DNA of 9,105 nucleotides from CAZGVW01 sp964529265 (GTDB lineage Bacteria > Planctomycetota > Phycisphaerae > Phycisphaerales > UBA1924), in assembly GCA_964529265.1 (NCBI GenBank), contig CAZGVW010000032.1, positions 1-9,105 of the forward strand. The letters are read 5' to 3'. The position numbers were made by a program, and so were the translations under genes. The notes under the pieces are model-generated. The model was not told the DNA's origin. It saw only the letters and a program-made list of their open reading frames with translations, and did no database searches. Positions 1 to 5,572 of the stretch are shown piece by piece (within the stretch, counting starts at the first letter, position 1; every line of letters starts with the position of its first letter).

Positions 1-1
1 G

Positions 2-1837
2 CCCCCCCGCGCGGGGGTCTGCCCGGTCGCGGGGGGGGGCGCGGGGGGGGTTGGGGGGGCCGCCGACCCGGGGGGCGCCCTTCGGGGGGGGGGGGGGGGG
101 GCGGGGGGCGGAAGCCAGCCCACAACCGCGCCGCCCTCCCGCGGCAACCAGCAACAGCAACAGTCCGCGCCCCCGCGCCAATCCGGCCCCTCGGCCCAGC
201 CGAATGGCCAGCAGGGTGGCTCGCCTTCATCCTCCGGGGGCGGGGGCGGGGGCGGGGGCGGGGGTTCCGGGGGTTCCGGGGGTTCCGGGGGACATCATCA
301 GCACTCCGAGCGCCAGCAGCACCACTACCAGGGTGGTGGTGGGGGCGGCGGCGGTGGGGGCGGTGGTGGTGGATATGGCCAGGGCATGATGGGTGGAAAG
401 CGCCGCAAGAAGAAGAAGAAAAAGGGCCCCGGCGGTCCCGGCGGCGGCGGTCCACCTTCGCACCACTACCAGGCGATTCCCTCGCACGCCCTCCCCAGTG
501 AGGACGAACTCGAGCGCGAAGCCGCGGAGTTCGAGAAGTCCCGCTCCACCAAGCAGTACAAGGACGCGGAGAAGAAAGCCCTCCACATCGACGACCTCCA
601 GCGCATGGACCTGGAGGGTCTCTACGAACTGGCGGACGAGGAGGAACTCACCGACTACCACCAGATCTCCCGCCAGGAACTCATCTTCCGCATCGTCCGC
701 GCCCGCGCCGCCCGCGGCGGGCTGATCTTCGCCGAGGGCACGCTCGAGGTCTCCTCCGATGGCTACGGCTTCCTCCGCAGCGCCCAGTGGTCGTACCTCC
801 CGGGCCCGGATGACGTCTACGTTTCGCCGTCGCAGGTCCGCCGCACCGGTCTGAAGAAAGGCATGGTCGTCCGCGGACCCGTGCGCGCCCCCAAGGATCA
901 GGAGCGATACTTCGCCCTCCTCCGCGTCGATTCCGTGAACGGCAAGGATCCGTCCGTCGTGCGCGACCTCACCACGTTCGAGGCGCTCACGCCCCTCCAC
1001 CCGGAGCAACGCTACATCCTGGAGACCACGCCCGATCAGATCGAGATGCGCGTGGTCGATCTTGTGGCGCCCATCGGCAAGGGTCAGCGCGGCCTCATCG
1101 TCGCCCCGCCCCGCACCGGCAAGACCGTCCTGCTCCAGAAGATGACGCAGGCGATCACGAAGAACCATCCGGACGTCAAGATCATCGTCCTGCTCATCGA
1201 CGAGCGCCCGGAGGAAGTCACCGACTTCCGCCGCAACACCGATCCCAAGGTGGAGGTCATCGCCTCCACCTTCGATGAGCAGTCCTCGCGCCACGTGCAG
1301 GTGACGGAGATGGTCATCGAGAAGGCCCGCCGCGCCGTCGAGTTCGGGCAGGATGTCGTGATCCTGCTCGATTCGATCACGCGCCTCGCCCGCGCCTACA
1401 ACAACGAGATGCCCCACTCCGGCAAGATCATGACCGGCGGCATCGATTCCGGCGCCCTCCAGCGCCCCAAGAAGTTCTTCGGCGCCGCCCGCGCCATCGA
1501 GAAGGGCGGCTCCCTCACCATCCTCGCCACCGCGCTCGTGGACACCGGCTCCAAGGCCGATGAAGTGATCTTCGAGGAGTTCAAGGGAACAGGCAACAGC
1601 GAACTCCACCTCGACCGCAAACTCGTCGAGAAGCGCATCTGGCCCGCCATCGATGTCGCCGCCTCCGGCACCCGCCGCGAGGAACTCCTCCTCGATAAGA
1701 AGGAACTCGAGCTCGTCTACCGCCTGCGCAAGGTCTTGAGCGATATGAACGTCGTGGAAGCGATGGAACTCATGAAGAGCCGCCTCGGCAAGACCAAGAG
1801 CAACGCCGAGTTCCTCATGACCATGAACCTCGGCTGA
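2..1837 (+). CDS. rho: Transcription termination factor Rho with long low-complexity N-terminus (5'-partial)
   Basis: Rho is a hexameric RNA-dependent ATPase/helicase that loads on nascent RNA and ends transcription. Numbering from the ATG at 386: a polybasic patch (KRRKKKKKK, 5-13); a helical Rho_N segment around 67-107; a cold-shock-like RNA-binding domain with RNP1-like DGYGFLR (125-131); Walker A APPRTGKT (240-247); LLIDERPEE carrying the catalytic Glu (269-277); Walker B VVILLDS (324-330) followed by ITRLARAYN; and GTGNSELHLDR (401-411). The core runs intact to TGA at 1835-1837. I do not take 386 as the true start. The frame stays open to the left edge, has no upstream ATG, GTG or TTG, and encodes a Gly/Gln/His/Ser/Pro-rich segment (QQQQQ, GGSGGSGG, HHQHSERQQHHYQ) that reads as protein. 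The start therefore lies outside the window. Upstream of an 18-G run (84-101) the correct frame may differ. Convergent with the gene at 2037-2687. Confidence 0.96.
   Translation, partial: PPRAGVCPVAGGGAGGVGGAADPGGALRGGGGGAGGGSQPTTAPPSRGNQQQQQSAPPRQSGPSAQPNGQQGGSPSSSGGGGGGGGGGSGGSGGSGGHHQHSERQQHHYQGGGGGGGGGGGGGGYGQGMMGGKRRKKKKKKGPGGPGGGGPPSHHYQAIPSHALPSEDELEREAAEFEKSRSTKQYKDAEKKALHIDDLQRMDLEGLYELADEEELTDYHQISRQELIFRIVRARAARGGLIFAEGTLEVSSDGYGFLRSAQWSYLPGPDDVYVSPSQVRRTGLKKGMVVRGPVRAPKDQERYFALLRVDSVNGKDPSVVRDLTTFEALTPLHPEQRYILETTPDQIEMRVVDLVAPIGKGQRGLIVAPPRTGKTVLLQKMTQAITKNHPDVKIIVLLIDERPEEVTDFRRNTDPKVEVIASTFDEQSSRHVQVTEMVIEKARRAVEFGQDVVILLDSITRLARAYNNEMPHSGKIMTGGIDSGALQRPKKFFGAARAIEKGGSLTILATALVDTGSKADEVIFEEFKGTGNSELHLDRKLVEKRIWPAIDVAASGTRREELLLDKKELELVYRLRKVLSDMNVVEAMELMKSRLGKTKSNAEFLMTMNLG
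102..470 (+). other. Low-complexity, probably disordered N-terminal region of Rho
   Basis: In the rho frame this stretch encodes, in order, a Gln/Pro/Ser segment (residues such as SRGNQQQQQSAPPRQSG), a Gly-Ser block, a His/Gln segment (HHQHSERQQHHYQ), an oligo-glycine block ending GYGQG, then the polybasic KRRKKKKKK and GPGGPGGGG. There is no predicted fold. Known biology: some Rho proteins, for example in Bacteroides and Clostridium, carry inserted or N-terminal disordered regions linked to phase separation or prion-like behaviour. A similar role here is inference. Confidence 0.8.
236..291 (+). repeat. Eight G5 runs in two tandem arrays (6-bp then 9-bp period), G-quadruplex-prone
   Basis: Eight consecutive runs of five Gs are present. 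The first five (from 236, 242, 248, 254 and 260) are separated by single Cs, giving a GGGGGC hexamer array. The last runs (269, 278, 287) are separated by TTCC, giving a GGGGGTTCC nonamer array. In the rho frame they encode Gly-Gly repeats followed by Gly-Gly-Ser repeats. The spacing satisfies the usual G-quadruplex pattern on the coding strand, so the structure could form in the mRNA as well as in DNA. Confidence 0.85.
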
Positions 1838-2036
1838 TCAACAAGGCCGAAGCCGAACGGGGCGCCCGGATTGCCCTGCCGCGGTTCATGAACTCGTTGT
1901 GCCAGGCGCCCGGACACGTCATGCGCCGGCGCCCCCGAAATGCCGCTACAGCGGGCCGCGGACGATGGCGCCGCGGATGAAACGCGGCGCGGGTGCGCGT
2001 TCGGCCATCTGTCCGCTTCCAGGAGTCTTCCCTTGT
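1838..2036. other. Convergent spacer between rho and the hypothetical gene; no gene seen
   Basis: I see no supportable coding region here. The 10-mer GGCGCCCGGA occurs twice in direct orientation (1861-1870 and 1905-1914). GCGCCGGCGC around 1925-1935 is palindromic, and two CCGCGG sites about 1956-1976 could form a short stem. None is followed by a T-tract on either strand, so I do not call an intrinsic terminator. Confidence 0.5.
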
Positions 2037-2687
2037 TCAGGATCCGGCGCCGGTTGAGAGCGCCTGCGCTTGTTGTTCGAGCGCTTCGGTGAGCAATTCG
2101 AGACACTCGTCCATGCTCCAGCCGGGAAAATTCTCGTTCGCACGAAGCCTCCGGACGCGGCTGGCGAGTTCGTTGAGCAGGACCGGATCGTTTGCCCGAG
2201 GAGCCTGCTTCTCAGCGGCTTGAGCAACTCGCCAGATCGATTCGTAGAACCCATGATCATCCCATCCGAACTCGAACGACAGTTCCATCGCCGCCTCGAC
2301 CATCTCGACGTATAGCGCGATCGCGCCGTCGACATCCGAGGTTGCACGCAAGTACTGATCGCCCACCCTGCGTGCTGCCCGCATGTCGGGGTCACCCTTC
2401 CACATGCTCTTCGTCGGCCAAACGGCCCGGCGCACCTGTTTGCGAAGCCCGTCCAGCGTTGCCTTCTTCGCTGTCGCAGGTTTGCCCAGGGTCAGGCGGC
2501 CGACAATCGCGGCTCTCGCCTCCGGAACCGTGGTGAACAAATCATGCACGAGCCCGAGCAATTGCGGCTGGTCCCACGCGCGCAGCGTCCGCTTGAGCGA
2601 GGCCCATGAGTCCGGTGGCGGCCCTCGGCGCTTTCCATCATTTGCGCGAGGATTGACGGTCGAAACACGGGGCCTGATCGCTGCCAT
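2037..2687 (-). CDS. Hypothetical protein, all-helical, possibly DUF6155-like
   Basis: 216 residues from the ATG at 2687; I know no function for it. The sequence looks soluble and mostly helical: a short basic N-terminus (1-22), SWASLKRTLRAWDQPQLLGL (28-47), a central segment with VPEARAAIVGRL (54-65), then DQYLRATSDVDGAIALYVEM (110-129), EFGWDDHGFYESIW (139-152), and a C-terminal helix SMDECLELLTEALEQ (191-205). The pattern 'L..L....L..L+.DLF....' followed by 'Y...T.D..GA+.L...MVE.......F' recalls small bacterial proteins filed as DUF6155; this is from memory and tentative. I chose ATG 2687 because an open extension to GTG 2783 is Arg/Pro-rich and runs into the IS remnant, while TAAGG (2696-2700) lies 8 nt upstream of the ATG. 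G+C is lower than in flanking genes (one 60-nt stretch at 2221 is about 52%), which suggests acquisition. Convergent with rho. Confidence 0.75.
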   Translation of the reverse strand: MAAIRPRVSTVNPRANDGKRRGPPPDSWASLKRTLRAWDQPQLLGLVHDLFTTVPEARAAIVGRLTLGKPATAKKATLDGLRKQVRRAVWPTKSMWKGDPDMRAARRVGDQYLRATSDVDGAIALYVEMVEAAMELSFEFGWDDHGFYESIWRVAQAAEKQAPRANDPVLLNELASRVRRLRANENFPGWSMDECLELLTEALEQQAQALSTGAGS

Positions 2688-2762
2688 AGGCTGAACCTTA
2701 TCCGGGGCGGAGCGGTTTGCCACGGCGTCCGGCCGAGGCCGCGGCGTCCATCCCGGCCGGAA

Positions 2763-2788
2763 GTGGAGGGGGCGGCGCTCCACAGGAG
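2763..2788 (+). promoter_or_regulatory. Alternative hairpins next to the orfA Shine-Dalgarno
   Basis: GTGGAG (2763-2768) is complementary to CTCCAC (2778-2783) with a 9-nt loop. CTCC (2778-2781) can instead pair with GGAG (2785-2788) of the AGGAGG Shine-Dalgarno across a 3-nt loop. The two pairings are mutually exclusive, so one would hide and the other free the ribosome binding site. This is geometry only; the stems are short. Confidence 0.3.
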
Positions 2789-2797
2789 GTCCACGGG

Positions 2798-2890
2798 ATG
2801 GTCAAGAGTCAGATCAGACGAAAGTACACGGCAGAGTTCCGGGATGGCGCGGTCGCGTTGGTGCTAAGGGAAGGCCGCTCGGTAAGCAGG
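2798..2890 (+). pseudogene. Truncated IS3-type transposase OrfA (N-terminal 31 codons)
   Basis: The ATG at 2798 has a perfect AGGAGG at 2784-2789, 8 nt upstream. It is followed by MVKSQIRRKYTAEFRD and GAVALVLREGRSVSR, the conserved opening of the IS3/IS911-type OrfA helix-turn-helix domain (HTH_Tnp_1 type: 'RRKYSAEFK..AV.L....G.S...'). A normal OrfA is about 90-110 residues. After residue 31 the frame enters DNA that is antisense to the C-terminus of the CPBP gene, and the similarity is lost. The reading frame stays open to 3355, but that continuation is Pro/Arg/Ala-rich antisense sequence and not transposase. It cannot be active. The sound ribosome binding site means a short peptide could still be made if it is transcribed. 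Confidence 0.78.
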
Positions 2891-2891
2891 C

Positions 2892-3635
2892 TCACGCCCC
2901 CACAAACTGCGATAAGTCCAGCGTCGCGTGCACAGGCCAGAACCACCACACGTCCTGAACACGCAGAATCGCCGTCAGCACCAGCGCGCCGAGCCCCACG
3001 TCCAGCGCCAGTCGAAGCAGGTCCGCCGCCGCGGCGCCCTCCGAGATCATCTGCGGAATGTGCCCCGCCGCGAACAGCGTCGCCACCGCGGCCACGGCGA
3101 TCCACGGCCGCTTCACCGCCGCCGCCAGCCGGCACAGCACGATCGCGATCGTCGCATCCTCCAGAAACACCTGCACGATGTGGTGCAGGCGGTCCGGCGC
3201 ATACGTCTCCGCGAACACGCGCCCGATATGCCCCGGCGGCCGCGTCACGAGCGCATACGCCGCAAGCGCGGCGATCGCGAGCAGCAGCCCGACGCCGAGC
3301 CGTTCCGGAATGCGCGCGCCCGGCAGATACGCCGTCTTCGACCCCTGCCGCCTGATGAGCAGCAGCGCGCCCATCGGCGCAAAGATCGCGACCTGGTTCA
3401 CGATCTTGAAGAGATCATTCGTCTCCGGCAGCAGCCACCCCGCCGACCACATCCGCCCGACGAGAAGCACGCCCGCGCACGCGACGATCGCCAGCCCGAA
3501 GTCCAGCCACGGCCGCGCGAACTCGATCCGCGGCTGCGCCGGCCACGTCTTCGGCCGCTTCGCCGCGATGATGAGCATCGCCACCGCGGCCAGCGCATAT
3601 CCCGCAAACAGACCGGCGTGATGTGAAAGACCCAT
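2892..3635 (-). CDS. CPBP/Abi-family intramembrane protein (possible CAAX-type protease, divergent active site)
   Basis: 247 residues with several hydrophobic spans (about 8-25, 46-62, 80-94, 113-131, 157-172, 178-192, 207-224), so an integral membrane protein. CPBP proteins are glutamic-type intramembrane proteases or protease homologues, some acting in bacteriocin immunity or prenyl-protein processing. Motif candidates: motif 1 as FLEDATIAIVL (E159-D160 in place of the usual EExxxR); motif 2 as LFAAGH (F188, H192); motif 3 as HATLD (H236, D240). Motif 1 lacks the second Glu and the Arg, so activity is uncertain. The start is firm: ATG at 3635 has GGAGG (3644-3648) 8 nt upstream. It lies 97 bp downstream of rhlE on the same strand with no visible terminator between, so co-transcription is possible. 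The stop abuts the IS remnant. Substrate and role are unknown. Confidence 0.8.
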   Translation of the reverse strand: MGLSHHAGLFAGYALAAVAMLIIAAKRPKTWPAQPRIEFARPWLDFGLAIVACAGVLLVGRMWSAGWLLPETNDLFKIVNQVAIFAPMGALLLIRRQGSKTAYLPGARIPERLGVGLLLAIAALAAYALVTRPPGHIGRVFAETYAPDRLHHIVQVFLEDATIAIVLCRLAAAVKRPWIAVAAVATLFAAGHIPQMISEGAAAADLLRLALDVGLGALVLTAILRVQDVWWFWPVHATLDLSQFVGA

Positions 3636-3732
3636 GCGCAGCGCCTCCGAAGCCGGTCCGCGTCCCGGGCCTAAGTGCTTCGGATTCTCGCGCCGACGGT
3701 TTCGCCAGCGATCGCTCCGACGCTGCCAGTCC

Positions 3733-5223
<1,491 letters not shown>

Positions 5224-5448
5224 GTGTAGAGACGATCTCCGTCGATTCGGCGCGGTTTTGTTGCCGCGGCGGACCGATCACTTGTTTCGGGCTTTCCTCG
5301 CGCCAATCCGATTGGATCAAGGGCGGCCTGACTGGGACGGAAGCGCCGCTCCACATCGGAGTGGGGCGGACGCCGCCAGCAGATTCCCAGTGCGATTCGG
5401 CCCCTTGTGGGGGCCGGAAGCGAGGCTGAGGCCACCGGCTAGACCCTT
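5224..5448 (-). promoter_or_regulatory. Long structured 5' leader of rhlE
   Basis: About 220 nt without a gene precede the rhlE start. On the minus strand it contains a strong hairpin (5398-5416: 7-bp GC stem CGGCCCC/GGGGCCG with a 5-nt loop), a smaller GGCGG-CGT-CCGCC hairpin near 5365-5377, and a near-perfect 13-bp dyad CCAATC-G-GATTGG (5303-5315). Long structured leaders are known for cold-induced DEAD-box helicase mRNAs such as E. coli deaD. Whether this leader acts that way is inference, and its length depends on the promoter call at 5449. Confidence 0.4.
5303..5315. promoter_or_regulatory. 13-bp inverted repeat CCAATC-N-GATTGG, possible operator
   Basis: Two perfect 6-bp half-sites are separated by one base. 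The site is about 80-90 bp upstream of the rhlE start codon and less G+C-rich than its surroundings. The symmetry suits a dimeric DNA-binding protein, but no regulator gene is visible nearby. Confidence 0.3.
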
Positions 5449-5454
5449 AGTATA
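5449..5454 (-). promoter_or_regulatory. Candidate -10 element for rhlE (TATACT)
   Basis: On the minus strand TATACT is a 5/6 match to TATAAT in otherwise G+C-rich DNA. At 17-bp spacing the -35 hexamer would be TCACCG (5472-5477), which is weak. A perfect TTGACA occurs further upstream (5512-5517) but has no good -10 at 16-18 bp. One of the two probably marks the promoter; TATACT would give a leader of roughly 218 nt. Confidence 0.35.
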
Positions 5455-5490
5455 GGTCAGACGCGGGTCGGCGGTGAGGCCAAGTGGCCT

Positions 5491-5560
5491 TTGCGAGCAA
5501 ATTCCGCGATTTGTCAAAGAAAAACGCGAAAACGGAGCGAATTCGCGAAAAGTGATCGAT
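5491..5560. other. AT-rich island with repeated TTTTCGCG octamers
   Basis: These 70 bp are about 44% G+C by my count, against about 70% around them. On the minus strand TTTTCGCG occurs twice, 19 bp apart (5544-5551 and 5525-5532). The palindrome GCGAATTCGC lies at 5537-5546, and CAAAT/ATTTG forms a small inverted repeat at 5498-5513. The terminator explains part of this; a DNA-unwinding role is a speculative alternative. Confidence 0.6.
5520..5547 (-). terminator. Candidate intrinsic terminator of the beta-propeller gene
   Basis: Reading the minus strand downstream of the stop codon at 5573, CGCGAA (5542-5547) pairs with TTCGCG (5525-5530) over an 11-nt loop and is followed directly by TTTTT (5520-5524), then CTTTG. 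The stem begins about 25 nt after the stop. The stem is short at 6 bp, but position, orientation and T-tract fit an intrinsic terminator. It would separate this gene from rhlE. Confidence 0.5.
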
Positions 5561-5572
5561 TGCGCGCGGGGA

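Larger units (their letters stand above)
2692..2891 (+). mobile_element. Remnant of an IS3-family insertion sequence (left end plus start of orfA)
   Basis: A truncated transposase start with an intact ribosome binding site sits between two minus-strand genes. The sequence TGAACC at 2692-2697, about 106 bp before the orfA ATG, resembles the TGA-type terminus of many IS3-family elements and may be the left end. Homology to OrfA stops at about 2890, just before the stop codon of the CPBP gene (2892-2894). No right end or orfB is present in the window. The exact left boundary is inference. Confidence 0.6.

Noticed and set aside
227..1609. Long open frame on the minus strand, antisense to rho (460 codons).
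   Set aside because: Rho has unmistakable motifs over the same bases; the antisense product is low-complexity (rich in Leu, Gly, Ala, Asp, Arg) and typical of shadow frames in high-GC DNA.
1946..2008. Possible 20-codon minus-strand ORF (ATG 2008) downstream of the hypothetical gene.
   Set aside because: Its ribosome binding site is poor and there is no other evidence; too short to support.
2688..2783. N-terminal extension of the hypothetical protein to GTG 2783.
   Set aside because: It runs through the IS remnant and is Arg/Pro-rich; ATG 2687 has a plausible ribosome binding sequence.
2891..3355. Open continuation of the truncated OrfA frame into the next 155 codons.
   Set aside because: It is antisense to the CPBP gene and has no transposase similarity; it is open only because of high G+C.
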